In this document: piece by piece, positions 8,815-19,302 of the stretch
How the letters are laid out: each line of letters opens with the position of its first letter
How positions within the stretch are numbered: position 1 is the stretch's first letter
Source: an uncultured Spirochaetia bacterium
GTDB taxonomy: Bacteria; Spirochaetota; Brachyspiria; Brachyspirales; Brachyspiraceae
Length of the DNA: 42,727 bases
Reading direction: 5' to 3'
NCBI GenBank assembly: GCA_947040945.1
Contig: CAMRCO010000007.1
Coordinates: 1-42,727 of the forward strand
The notes under the pieces: model-generated
The model's database searches: none
What the model saw: only the letters and a program-made list of their open reading frames with translations
Told to the model about the DNA's origin: nothing
Position numbers and translations under genes: made by a program

Positions 8815-9687
8815 TTATTTATTCTTTATAAGAGGGTAGTTTAATGCTTCTCTTGACTCTATGTATGCTGTTGCGACTAATTTCATTAAATCACGAACAC
8901 GAGTGATATATCCAGCACGTTCTGTTACGCTAATAGCATTTCTTGCATCAAGCATATTAAACACATGAGAGCATTTTATTACCATGTCATAAGCGGGTAG
9001 TATGCACCTATTGTCAAGACATATTAAGCATTCTTTTTCATATTCATCAAAGTGTCTAAAGTACATATCAACATCTGCTATTTCAAAATTATACTTTGAA
9101 AATTCTTTCTCACCTTGAAGATGTACATCACCATATTTCACGCCATGACCCCATTCAAGATCATAAACATTATCTATATTCTGTAAATACATACAAAGAC
9201 GTTCAAGTCCGTATGTAAGCTCACCACTTACAGGCTTTAATGATATTCCTCCAAGTGCTTGAAAATAAGTAAATTGAGTAATCTCCATACCATCAAGCCA
9301 AACCTCCCAACCAAGACCCCAAGCACCCAGTGTAGGGGATTCCCAGTCATCATGAACAAAACGTATGTCATGATCCTTAAAGTTTACACCTAATGCGGCT
9401 AAACTTTCTATATACAATTCCTGAATATTTTCAGGTGAAGGCTTAAGTAATACTTGATACTGATAATAGTGCTGAAGTCTGTTTGGATTTTCTCCATATC
9501 TGCCATCAGTTGGACGTCTTGATGGTTCTACGTAAGCTACAGAAAATGGCTCAGGACCAAGTGCCCTTAAAGTTGTGGCTGGATTAAATGTTCCAGCTCC
9601 TACTTCTAAGTCGTAGCCATACTGAATAATACATCCTTTTTCAAACCAAAATTGATTTAAGTTAGTTATAAGTTCAGTGAATGTCAT
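8815..9687 (-). CDS. glyQ: Glycyl-tRNA synthetase alpha subunit (start moved downstream from the track ORF)
   Basis: [88 protein letters not shown] at 9687 preceded by GGAG. Confidence 0.96.
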   Translation of the reverse strand: MTFTELITNLNQFWFEKGCIIQYGYDLEVGAGTFNPATTLRALGPEPFSVAYVEPSRRPTDGRYGENPNRLQHYYQYQVLLKPSPENIQELYIESLAALGVNFKDHDIRFVHDDWESPTLGAWGLGWEVWLDGMEITQFTYFQALGGISLKPVSGELTYGLERLCMYLQNIDNVYDLEWGHGVKYGDVHLQGEKEFSKYNFEIADVDMYFRHFDEYEKECLICLDNRCILPAYDMVIKCSHVFNMLDARNAISVTERAGYITRVRDLMKLVATAYIESREALNYPLIKNK

Positions 9688-9849
9688 AAATTCTCCATAA
9701 TAATTATATAAAATAACTGTTACATTATATAATAAAATTATTAATCTATCAAGCAAAACATTTATATTTGATTAATAATATTGATTAATTTAGATATGTG
9801 TGTTACTATCTCGACTGGATTATTTTAATATATATATCTGGAGAATAAT

Positions 9850-10584
9850 ATGAAAATTATAGTAACAGAAAATCATTTAGAAAGTTGCGAGAAAACTGCT
9901 AAAATAATGATGGATATTATAAACAAAAATGAAAAACCAATTTTGGGTCTTGCCACAGGCGGTACAGCAGAGCAGGTTTATGAGGAACTTGTAAAGCTTC
10001 ATAAAAACTCTAACTTGAGTTTTAAGAATGTTTCTACTGTTAATCTTGATGAGTATATTGGGCTTGCTCCTACGCATGATCAAAGCTATAGATATTTTAT
10101 GAATCATCACCTTTTTAGTAAAGTTGATATTAATATTGAAAACACTTATGTTCCTTTAGGTAATACTGAGGCTAATGCTGAACTTAAAAAGTTTCAAGAC
10201 AAACTTAATAGCACTAAAAGACATTTTCAAATTTTAGGAGTAGGCCCAAATGGACATGTCGCTTTTAATGAACCAAATGCTAATTTACACGCTAATGCAC
10301 ATATTGTAGACATTGCCGAAAGCACAATTGAAGCTAATTCACGTTATTTTAATAGTAAGAATGATGTTCCTAAAAAGGCATTCACTCAAGGTATGGGGGA
10401 TATTCTTAAGGCTGAGCAAATAGTGCTTCTTGCAACTGGAGCGAATAAGTCTGATGCTATGAAGTCTTTGCTTTTGGGAGATGAAATATCAACAGAATGC
10501 CCTTGTACATTATTAAAAACACATCCTAATACAACTATTTTTATTGATAAAGACTTAGCAACTTTAATTGGTTATAACGGTTAA
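9850..10584 (+). CDS. nagB: Glucosamine-6-phosphate deaminase
   Basis: VNLDEYIGLAPTHDQSYRYFMNHHLF, LGVGPNGHVAFNEPNA; SD GGAG. Confidence 0.92.
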   Translation: MKIIVTENHLESCEKTAKIMMDIINKNEKPILGLATGGTAEQVYEELVKLHKNSNLSFKNVSTVNLDEYIGLAPTHDQSYRYFMNHHLFSKVDINIENTYVPLGNTEANAELKKFQDKLNSTKRHFQILGVGPNGHVAFNEPNANLHANAHIVDIAESTIEANSRYFNSKNDVPKKAFTQGMGDILKAEQIVLLATGANKSDAMKSLLLGDEISTECPCTLLKTHPNTTIFIDKDLATLIGYNG

Positions 10585-10658
10585 AGTATAACTTTTATTT
10601 GACTTTAATTAGCTTTCTTGCTATAATGATAGTTTAAATATCGATTTAGGAGTGTTTT

Positions 10659-10991
10659 GTGAGTATAAATATTGAAGATAATAATGGTATAAAAGTTGTT
10701 AAGTTTGAAGGCAAGCTTGATGTTAGTTTATCAATTTCTATAGAAACTGAATTAGATAAACTTATAAATGATGGTGCTATAAACATGGTTTTTGATCTGT
10801 CTGGTGTCGAGTATTTAAGTTCTAGTGGTCTTAGAATTTTTATAGTATTTATGAGAAGTTTAAAAGAAAAAGGTGGCAAACTAGTTTTGGTTTGTGTTCC
10901 TGATATTGTTACTAGAGTTTTCAAAACAGTTGAACTTAATGATCTTTTTGAAGTTTATAATTCTGTAGAAGAAGGTCTTGCTTCTTTTTAA
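10659..10991 (+). CDS. STAS-domain anti-sigma factor antagonist (SpoIIAA/RsbV-like), GTG start
   Basis: FDLSGVEYLSSSGLRIFIVFMRSLKEKGGKLVL; SD AGGAG. Confidence 0.88.
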   Translation: MSINIEDNNGIKVVKFEGKLDVSLSISIETELDKLINDGAINMVFDLSGVEYLSSSGLRIFIVFMRSLKEKGGKLVLVCVPDIVTRVFKTVELNDLFEVYNSVEEGLASF

Positions 10992-11000
10992 TCAGTAATA

Positions 11001-11720
11001 TTATTTACTTATAACTTTCCCATTTATAAGGCCAAATGATACGCTTCCAAAATTTCTACTATCATATCCATAATCTCTATTGTCGCTTAGTAAGAAGTAT
11101 TCATTGTATCCTATGATATATGGTGCGAAGTTGTCTCTATATGATGATTCTTTATTTAAGATTCTTTTATCTAAATGTACTTTAAGCCATGGCTCATTTA
11201 AAGGTTCTCCATTTATATAAACTGTTTTATCAATTATTTCAATTGATTCATTTGGTAAACCTATAACTCGTTTAACAATATAATTGTTTTCCATTTTATT
11301 AATTCTTCCGAGAGTTAAAAAATACAATGGATATGCAAAAAATTTATTTAAGAAACCTTTTTTTCTAATTTTAGGATCTTTTACTAAAACAATATCACCT
11401 CTTTTTGGTGTTGAAAATACAAATGTTTTTTCTGTAAGCTTAGATATAAATGGATAAATTGTTATAGCATATCTAAGTTTAGATGTAGTTATAAGTTCTT
11501 TTTTTTCAAATGTTTCAAGCATTGTTTCTGAAGGCATTCTATCAAATCTAATAAAGAATGTTATTATACTATATAGTACAAAAGTTATGATTAAAATTAA
11601 GGATATTTTTTTTAATATTACTTTGACAGTCGGATGTATAATAGAAACTATAGAGTAAATAAATAAAAATAAAAAATCTTTTACTTTTTTAAATAATACA
11701 TTCCATTTTATATTACTCAT
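11001..11720 (-). CDS. lepB: Signal peptidase I family protein with Thr at the Ser nucleophile position
   Basis: Box B FDRMPSETMLETF, box C/D YIVKRVIGLPNESIEI, box E LLSDNRDYGYDSRNFGSV, N-terminal TM. Confidence 0.88.
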   Translation of the reverse strand: MSNIKWNVLFKKVKDFLFLFIYSIVSIIHPTVKVILKKISLILIITFVLYSIITFFIRFDRMPSETMLETFEKKELITTSKLRYAITIYPFISKLTEKTFVFSTPKRGDIVLVKDPKIRKKGFLNKFFAYPLYFLTLGRINKMENNYIVKRVIGLPNESIEIIDKTVYINGEPLNEPWLKVHLDKRILNKESSYRDNFAPYIIGYNEYFLLSDNRDYGYDSRNFGSVSFGLINGKVISK

Positions 11721-12043
11721 TAATTAGATTTTGTTTTATGTTCGCTACTTTCAAGAGCAGCAGGAACCGCAGGCACCACAATATAGCCATATTCTCCAAC
11801 TCTAGCAAGATTCATTATAGTCTCATTATCTAAAGTTTCACCAGTCACATCATCTCTTCGTACATCTTCTAATTTTGTTACATGATAAAGTGGTTCCACA
11901 CCATCTACATTTACCTCAAATAGTTTTTCTACAAACTCTAAATCTTTATTTAATCTTTTAATCATTTCTTCTTTCTTATCTTCATCAATTTTTAATTTAG
12001 TTTGGAAAAGAAGTCCATTAAGTTCATTAATATCAGTTTTCAT
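11720..12043 (-). CDS. gatC: Asp-tRNA(Asn)/Glu-tRNA(Gln) amidotransferase subunit C
   Basis: LNGLLFQTKLKIDEDKKEEMIKRLNKDLEFVEKLFEVNVDGVEPLYHV...LRRDDV-type region (LEDVRRDDV); ATG at 12043 after GAGG; 1-nt stop/start overlap with lepB. Confidence 0.82.
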   Translation of the reverse strand: MKTDINELNGLLFQTKLKIDEDKKEEMIKRLNKDLEFVEKLFEVNVDGVEPLYHVTKLEDVRRDDVTGETLDNETIMNLARVGEYGYIVVPAVPAALESSEHKTKSN

Positions 12044-12193
12044 TTTATACCTCAAATCTAAAATATTTTATACCTGTTTGCTATTTTATAATTAAAAGTA
12101 TATTATTTCAAGGGTCTAGGGTTATTGATTTTTTTAGAAATAACACCTTATATTAAATTGAAATAGTTTGTAATATATTTTAAGGTTTTAAAT

Positions 12194-14152
12194 ATGAAAA
12201 AAAGTAAAATTGTTTGTTTTTCAATATCATTAATTATATTAGCATCTTTTATCACTCTTTCATTATTAGGTGGAGTAGAGCGTAAAGGATATTTAGCAGA
12301 GTTTACTCTTTCACAAAAACTAGGTAATAAATATACGTATAACCTACGCATGAAATATTATGATAAAGTTTTTAGGCATAGCGATATATATGGAGTTTAT
12401 CCTAAAAATACTAATTTACCTGAATATATAAAAAGTATTAAATGGGGAGATAATGGGAGTCCTTTTGGAACGCTTATTAGTGAAAAACAAATAAATAAAA
12501 ATGATAAAATAGATATAGGGTATACACTTAAGATAAAACCAGACATAGCTATATATATAATAATAGCTGTTCTTATACTTATTGGTCTTTGTTTTAAGGA
12601 TAAATTATTACTTTGGTCAGAAAATAAAAAATATATACCAAAAATAGCATTTTTAATTATTTTATCTACATTCTTAGCCTTATTAGTAACATTTGTTTTT
12701 TATAATTTAAGTAATGCTAATTGGACTTTTGGTGACGACCATATATATCTTAGAACAACAACTCAAAAACTGACCACTGGATTTGGGCATGGTATGGGCG
12801 GTGATAGATTTGGTCCATTGTTAGATATGCATAATAATTTGCTCATACCTTTTGGAAATAACCCATTTGTATATCTACTATTAAATAACATAATACTTGT
12901 TGCTATGATTTTATGTTTATTTTTTATAATAAAAAGATATTCAAATCAATATATTTCTATTTTCTTTATTTTTGTTTTATTCACTTTACCAGATATAGTA
13001 TATGTCTTCATGAGTAATATTTTTTCTGAACCTTCCTTACTCTTTTATATTTCTCTATTTGCTATTTTTTATCAAAAAGGACTTGATACATCTAAAAACA
13101 GATACTATATTTTAGCATCTATTGCAGCATTAATTTCAACATATTACAAAGAACCTATGTTTGGTCTTTATCTAGTTTTTGCATTAACACAGCTTATATT
13201 TAACTATAAAAACTTAGAAAAAAATCAAAAATATTTTCTAAGCTTTTTAATATTAAATGCTTGTTTATTTGCTTCTCTATACATCTGGCATATAAAAGAC
13301 TTTTCTGGTACTGGATATGCTTCAGGTAGAAGTGATGGACTTAATCAATTTGGTATTTTTGTATTATATGTTAAAGAAAGCACAATGTTTCTTTTAGCTT
13401 TACTCGTTTCTTTAGTACGTTCTTTTTATATTCTTATAAAAAAAGATAAAAAACTTATTATTTTTGATGCTTACCTTTTTGCTGGACTTGCTTACACATT
13501 CGCATACATTATACTTAAGATGCAAGCTTTTTATTATATATTACCTTCTTCTGTATGTTATTTAATTGCTTTTTCAGGGTATATAAATTATTTAATGAAA
13601 CACATAAAAAATAAAAATGCTACCGTAAATAAAAAGACAATTATTTTTAGTAAATTAGCTGTTATTATTTTAATTGGAGTGCCTCTTTTTATAATACCAA
13701 CATCATATATAAAAAATATAACCATAGCAAAAAATATTGTGCGGGGACGTTACGCTACTATACATGAGACTAAATTAATATCCGCCTTAAAAGACGCTGA
13801 TTTTAATATTTATTCGTACTATGGAAATGACTGGAGATATTACGTTTTAAACGCATTTGCTTCATTTGATGCTCATAATGGCGAATATAAAGCTGATTAT
13901 CTTGCAATAGAGAAAATATTTGAAGACAGTGATATTAGTAATATTCACAATTATGATAAAAATATAGTATTATTTGAAAGCAATTATTCAAATTTAATCA
14001 CAAAAGATTATAACCCAATTGAACTTAAATTAGAAGATTATAGTGAACCAGGAACTATAAGCCTTTTTTCTTTAAAAGGATTTGTATCCAAAAAATCTTT
14101 GGATGAGTACACTGAAATTCTAAATGATATTAATGATAAATATTTAAGATAA
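12194..14152 (+). CDS. Polytopic membrane protein, PMT/GT-C-like glycosyltransferase
   Basis: About 11 hydrophobic segments; acidic loop NWTFGDDHIYLRTTTQ after TM; soluble domain between TM1 and TM2; glycan cluster context. Confidence 0.6.
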   Translation: MKKSKIVCFSISLIILASFITLSLLGGVERKGYLAEFTLSQKLGNKYTYNLRMKYYDKVFRHSDIYGVYPKNTNLPEYIKSIKWGDNGSPFGTLISEKQINKNDKIDIGYTLKIKPDIAIYIIIAVLILIGLCFKDKLLLWSENKKYIPKIAFLIILSTFLALLVTFVFYNLSNANWTFGDDHIYLRTTTQKLTTGFGHGMGGDRFGPLLDMHNNLLIPFGNNPFVYLLLNNIILVAMILCLFFIIKRYSNQYISIFFIFVLFTLPDIVYVFMSNIFSEPSLLFYISLFAIFYQKGLDTSKNRYYILASIAALISTYYKEPMFGLYLVFALTQLIFNYKNLEKNQKYFLSFLILNACLFASLYIWHIKDFSGTGYASGRSDGLNQFGIFVLYVKESTMFLLALLVSLVRSFYILIKKDKKLIIFDAYLFAGLAYTFAYIILKMQAFYYILPSSVCYLIAFSGYINYLMKHIKNKNATVNKKTIIFSKLAVIILIGVPLFIIPTSYIKNITIAKNIVRGRYATIHETKLISALKDADFNIYSYYGNDWRYYVLNAFASFDAHNGEYKADYLAIEKIFEDSDISNIHNYDKNIVLFESNYSNLITKDYNPIELKLEDYSEPGTISLFSLKGFVSKKSLDEYTEILNDINDKYLR

Positions 14153-14155
14153 ATA

Positions 14156-16291
14156 TTATTTTTTTACTGAAATTTTAATACCTAAAATATAAAACACATT
14201 AAAGTACCTAGTTTTTTTAATTGAGAATATTCTTTCTTTTAGTGGAATCTTTTGTTTTTTATTACTAGTATTATAACTAAGTAGTTTTTTATAATGTATA
14301 CAAAGTAATTCATAATATAGAGATGGAGTTGTATTATATTTAATATTCATACGTTTTAATTTCTCTTCAAAATTATTTATCAATTCACTTTCGGATACAG
14401 TTGTTATTAAATCTTTTATGTCATACTTACTGTATATTTTGTTATTCTTCATTGCTATACTATACACTTCTTCTAAATAACTTTCTTTAGAGTTTTCATC
14501 GAAGATGTCCCCATTACTAAAAAGCAGTGGCGAGTCATCAATAAAGTATTTGAAATTATTAGCAATTAGATCTAACTTAAACTTATAATCAGATGCAAGT
14601 TTATATGCCAAGTCATAATAACAAGCTATAGAATTATAACAACTTGATTTTATGAAGTATACTTCTTTTGTAGCAATATTATAATTAAAAATAGTGGACT
14701 CTGTTATTTTGCTTGGAATATGCTTTTCTTTTATAATGTAATCATCATCTATTTTTATGATACCTCTGGCTATATAATCAATTTTGTTGTCAACCAATAC
14801 TTCAGAAACACATTCTTCTATAGAGTTTGTAAAATAAAAATCATCACTATTAAGAATAGTAATATAGTCCCCTGAAGCTAGGGGAAGACCTTTGTTTATT
14901 GCGTCATATACCCCTTCATGAGGTTCGCTAATATAATAATCAATATACTCTTCATATTTTTTTATAATGCTTAATGTAGAGTCAGTGCTTCCACCATCAA
15001 TAATGATATATTCAATATTGTCGTATGTTTGGTTAAGAACTGACAAAATAGATCTTTCCAAAAACTTCTCTCCATTGTAGACAGTCATTATAATAGTTAC
15101 AAGTGGTTTATTTTCTGACCCATGTTTATATTTATTTTGGCATCTAAGCCCGCCTTCTGACTTTCTATTATTTGTTAGATCAGGGTATATTATATATTTA
15201 TTTACTATATTGTTAGGAAAAATATTCAGTTTATTTTCAGATATGTTTTTAATAGTTGAATATTCATTATTTTCTTTAAGCTTAAATATATCTATACATT
15301 TTTTAGGATTCTCTTCTAAAACCCGTCTATATAATATTTTTTTTTGATTATCTGTAAAATTATATTTTAATATTACAGAATATACAAAATCAAAAGTATA
15401 CTCACTAAGCCAATTAGCTACAAATTTATATAAACTTTCAAGTTCTTTTATGTTCATATCTTTAAGTCTTTTTGACATAACTTTTACATGTTCTTTATTT
15501 GAAGCATCTAAATTAGAATTACTAGCTCCTCCTAAAGTAAAAGCAACTGTTGAATATCTTATTAATTCATATTTTGGAGACAAATCTATTATCTTAAATA
15601 CTAAGTCTAAATCGCCTGCTATCTTAAACGATGTGTCATAATATCCAATTTTGTTATATATTTTTTTTTCTATAAACATTGTTTGATGACAAGCTGGAAG
15701 TGTCACTAAAAAAGCTACATCATCAAAATTACTTGCTTTTTGTATTCTAATTATATTTTCATGTTCATCTATAATATCAGCATTGGCTGCTATAATATCA
15801 GCATTTGAGGACAAAACCAAATCTACACTGCTTTTTACAGCAAAGTCATAATAAAAGTCATCACTATTAAGAATGGCAATGTAATCCCCTGAGGCTAGGG
15901 TAAGCCCTTTGTTCATCGCATCAAATATACCCTTGTCAGACTCACTAACATAATAATCAATATAGTCTTCATATTTTTCTATAATGCTTAGTGTAGAGTC
16001 AGTACTTCCTCCATCAATAATGATATATTCAATATTGTCGTATGTTTGATTAAGAACAGACAAAATAGCCCTTTCTAAAAATTCTTCCTCATTATAGACC
16101 ACAGTAATAATAGTTACAAGTGGTTTATTTTTTAGACTATGTTTATATTTGTTTTTAGTTCTAAATCCACCTTCAGTTTTTCTATTATCTGTTAAGTCAG
16201 GATATGTTATGTATTTATTTACTATATTCTTAGGAAAAATACTAAGTTTATTTTCAGATATATTTTTAGATGTCGAATAGCATAGATTCAT
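14156..16291 (-). CDS. Bifunctional family-2 glycosyltransferase with two GT2 domains
   Basis: Two copies of PLVTII..VYN.E.FLER.ILSVLNQTYDNIEYIIIDGGSTDSTLSII and LNSDDFY; C-terminal ILGIKISVKK tag. Confidence 0.92.
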   Translation of the reverse strand: MNLCYSTSKNISENKLSIFPKNIVNKYITYPDLTDNRKTEGGFRTKNKYKHSLKNKPLVTIITVVYNEEEFLERAILSVLNQTYDNIEYIIIDGGSTDSTLSIIEKYEDYIDYYVSESDKGIFDAMNKGLTLASGDYIAILNSDDFYYDFAVKSSVDLVLSSNADIIAANADIIDEHENIIRIQKASNFDDVAFLVTLPACHQTMFIEKKIYNKIGYYDTSFKIAGDLDLVFKIIDLSPKYELIRYSTVAFTLGGASNSNLDASNKEHVKVMSKRLKDMNIKELESLYKFVANWLSEYTFDFVYSVILKYNFTDNQKKILYRRVLEENPKKCIDIFKLKENNEYSTIKNISENKLNIFPNNIVNKYIIYPDLTNNRKSEGGLRCQNKYKHGSENKPLVTIIMTVYNGEKFLERSILSVLNQTYDNIEYIIIDGGSTDSTLSIIKKYEEYIDYYISEPHEGVYDAINKGLPLASGDYITILNSDDFYFTNSIEECVSEVLVDNKIDYIARGIIKIDDDYIIKEKHIPSKITESTIFNYNIATKEVYFIKSSCYNSIACYYDLAYKLASDYKFKLDLIANNFKYFIDDSPLLFSNGDIFDENSKESYLEEVYSIAMKNNKIYSKYDIKDLITTVSESELINNFEEKLKRMNIKYNTTPSLYYELLCIHYKKLLSYNTSNKKQKIPLKERIFSIKKTRYFNVFYILGIKISVKK

Positions 16292-16376
16292 TTTATTGTC
16301 CTAGTATCATTTTAAACACTACTTGAAATTATATCATAAAAGTTTATACTGTCAAATATATAGGAGTATGTAGTTT

Positions 16377-17834
16377 ATGAAAAATAATATTTTTTGTTTG
16401 TCTAGAGAAAATAACTTTTTAGTAATTGCAATACTTGGAATAAAAATACGTGTATATAACAAATATTATGCTTTAGAAAGTAGGCTTGATGATTTATCTA
16501 AGTTTACAGCAAAAGTTATCTATGAAGAGAACTTACTTGAGCGTGTAAAAAAATATGAATTAAAAAAACCTAACTCCACTAAACTTAAAAATATAGTATC
16601 TATAAATACTGTAGCTAAAAAAGGTGGAGCTGCTCGAATAGCGTATACTGTTGCTAATACTGTAGGGAAGAGAGGATTTAATAGTGTAATGGCTACAAGT
16701 GGCATCAGTGAAAACCTTAAAGATGAGGAATATGTTAAGTTTTTATCTATTTCATCTAATGAGGAACATAAATTTTCAGAGTATTTAAATAATCAAACAG
16801 GTTACCTAGATTTTTTCTATTATAAAAGTCTAGCCTTAAAAAATAGGGAAGAGTTTAAGAATGCTAGTTTACTACATCTTCATAATTTACATGGTAGCTA
16901 TTTTTCATGTTTTGCACTTCCAGAATTAACAGCACTTAAACCAACTATTTGGACTCTTCATGACACTCAAGCTTTTACAGGACACTGTGCGGGGCTTATA
17001 GATTGTAATAAATGGGAAAATGAAGAGTGTCTAAATTGTCCTAATATATCTTTATATCAAGCATTGCCTTTTGATACGGCTAACTTTATTTATAAAAATA
17101 AAAAATATATATATGAAAATATGGCTAGTGACACTGTTTTAGTATCTCCTTCTAATTGGCTTATTGATAATGTTAAAAAGAGTATACTGCGTAATTATGA
17201 TATACGCTTAATAAATAACGGTATAGATGATAATATTTATAAACCTTATAATAAAGTAGATGTTAGGAATGAGCTTGATTTGCCACAAAACAAAAAAATA
17301 TTGATGTTTGCTTGTGATGGAGGCGACAAAAGTCCTTGGAAAGGTGGAGAGTATATTAAAGAAATATATGACACGTTTAGTAGTAACAAAGATTTGTTTT
17401 TTATGGTTATTGGTGCAGGTAGAAAAGAAGAATTGATAAACAAAAATTATCTAAAAATACCTTATATTACTGATGAGAGTCTACTCGCTAAATATTATAA
17501 TGCATCCGACTTGTTTATTTATCCTTCTAAAGCTGATAGTTTTGGATTAGTTTTAGCAGAAGCATTATCATCTGGATTACCTGTGATTACATTTAATACT
17601 GGGGGAATACCTGAAATAGTTGAGCACATGAAAACGGGGTATATTGCTGAGCATTGCAATATAGATGACTTTATAAAGGGCATAAATACATTTTTATCAG
17701 ATAGCAATTTAATGGAAAAAGCTTCTATTTTAGGAGTAGAAATAGTAAAAGAAAAATTTACTAATAAATTAATGGTTGATAAATATTTGAATCTTTACAA
17801 TGAAGTGTACGAAAAAAGACTAGCCTTAAAATAA
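16377..17834 (+). CDS. Family-4 glycosyltransferase
   Basis: GGAARIAYTVANTVGKRGF, HLHNLHGSYF, TLHDTQAFTGHCA, FIYPSKADSFGLVLAEALSSGLPVITFNTGGIPEIV. Confidence 0.9.
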   Translation: MKNNIFCLSRENNFLVIAILGIKIRVYNKYYALESRLDDLSKFTAKVIYEENLLERVKKYELKKPNSTKLKNIVSINTVAKKGGAARIAYTVANTVGKRGFNSVMATSGISENLKDEEYVKFLSISSNEEHKFSEYLNNQTGYLDFFYYKSLALKNREEFKNASLLHLHNLHGSYFSCFALPELTALKPTIWTLHDTQAFTGHCAGLIDCNKWENEECLNCPNISLYQALPFDTANFIYKNKKYIYENMASDTVLVSPSNWLIDNVKKSILRNYDIRLINNGIDDNIYKPYNKVDVRNELDLPQNKKILMFACDGGDKSPWKGGEYIKEIYDTFSSNKDLFFMVIGAGRKEELINKNYLKIPYITDESLLAKYYNASDLFIYPSKADSFGLVLAEALSSGLPVITFNTGGIPEIVEHMKTGYIAEHCNIDDFIKGINTFLSDSNLMEKASILGVEIVKEKFTNKLMVDKYLNLYNEVYEKRLALK

Positions 17835-17902
17835 GTATTTAAATAATAATACCATTAAATCAGAAGTTGAATTTTTTTAAACTAGAATATATATTATAAT
17901 TT

Positions 17903-18898
17903 ATGAAAAAAATAAATAAAATACTAATACATGCGCCAAATTGGCTTGGTGATATAATGATGTCCTTACCCGCTATGACTCTTATAAGAGAAAAATATAG
18001 TGATGCACATATATCAATTTTTCTTAAAAGTAGTATGTGTTCTGTATTTGAAGAAAGCGACATAATTAATGAAACTATACCATTAAGTAAAATTGACACT
18101 ATAAAAAGTAAAAAATTTGATATGGCTATTTTATTTCCAAACTCATTTATAAGTGCTCTTAGAGTATTTGGTAAAGGTATTAAGTATAGAGTAGGGTATT
18201 CAGGTGATTACAGAAATATGATGCTCACTCATATTGCCGACAGAAAACCTGTTAGGTGGATTAATACAACAGCATATTATGTAAATATGCTTAAAGTTAT
18301 CGGAATTGAAAGCGAAGTTCCAAAAGTAAAACTTAATATTGGTAGTAAAGCTTTAGAGAGAGCATCTTTGTATTTAGAAAATGAAGATGCATTATCTAAA
18401 CCTATATTTGCTTATGGAGTAGGGGCTACAAATAGTTTTGGGAAAGTGTGGCATGAAAAACATTTTGCGGAAATTATGAATACTTTATCAAAAAAATATG
18501 ATGCCAAAACTCTAATTATTTCTACACCAGAGGAAAGTGAAATGGTGAAAAATGTTGTTTCTTTGCTTGACCATAAACCTCTAATTCCTCATCGTGATTT
18601 AGCAACAATATCTGCTATGCTTAGCCTTTGTAAAGGCTTTATAGGAAATGACTCAGGCGCTATGCATCTTTCTAGTGCGATAGGAATCCCAACACTAGGA
18701 CTATACTTCGCAACTCCTCCATATCAAAATATGCCAATAGGTGAAAGAAGTGACATAATAGTTAAGCAACTTCCTTGTGCTTTTTGTGGTGGACAAAAAT
18801 GCAAATTAGGTACATTTGAGTGTAGAGAAGTTATAAAGCCAAATGAAGTTTTAGCAAAATTTGAAAATATGATAGAAAAAGTTAGCTCTAAAAATTAA
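17903..18898 (+). CDS. waaF: Lipopolysaccharide heptosyltransferase II-like GT9
   Basis: ILIHAPNWLGDIMMSLPAMTLIREKY, YGVGATNSFGKVWHEKHFAEI, GNDSGAMHLSSAIGIPTLGLYFATPP. Confidence 0.85.
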   Translation: MKKINKILIHAPNWLGDIMMSLPAMTLIREKYSDAHISIFLKSSMCSVFEESDIINETIPLSKIDTIKSKKFDMAILFPNSFISALRVFGKGIKYRVGYSGDYRNMMLTHIADRKPVRWINTTAYYVNMLKVIGIESEVPKVKLNIGSKALERASLYLENEDALSKPIFAYGVGATNSFGKVWHEKHFAEIMNTLSKKYDAKTLIISTPEESEMVKNVVSLLDHKPLIPHRDLATISAMLSLCKGFIGNDSGAMHLSSAIGIPTLGLYFATPPYQNMPIGERSDIIVKQLPCAFCGGQKCKLGTFECREVIKPNEVLAKFENMIEKVSSKN

Positions 18899-19278
18899 TT
18901 TTTATTTTTAAGCTCTAATGCCTCATGTACTATTGGTATAAGCACATCGAAGTCGAGAGGTTTTTCTATAAGCTTAAATACACCTTCTTCTATAATTTCT
19001 CTTACCATTTCATTATTTCCATAAGCTGTGATAATGATGATAGGTATAGATATACGTCTTTTTTTCATTTCTCTTATAAAAGCAAGCCCTGTCATTGTAG
19101 GCATTAATAAGTCAGTAATTATTACATCAACAGCATTATTTTCAAGAAGTGTAATAGCTGCTTTTCCATTATCAGCTGCTATAACTTCAATATTGTTAGG
19201 TTCAAAAGTGTACCTCATTAAGTCTCTTATGCTACTTTCATCATCTATAATAAGAGCCAATGGTTTTCCATTTTTCAT
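18895..19278 (-). CDS. Single-domain response regulator
   Basis: LIIDDESSIRDLMRYTF, DVIITDLLMPTMTGLAFIREMK, IIITAYG, KLIEKPLD. Confidence 0.95.
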   Translation of the reverse strand: MKNGKPLALIIDDESSIRDLMRYTFEPNNIEVIAADNGKAAITLLENNAVDVIITDLLMPTMTGLAFIREMKKRRISIPIIIITAYGNNEMVREIIEEGVFKLIEKPLDFDVLIPIVHEALELKNKN

Positions 19279-19302
19279 TTTTTATCCTCAAATAAGTATA
19301 CG

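Noticed and set aside
10646-10924. 92-aa minus-strand ORF
   Set aside because: Shadow of the STAS gene.
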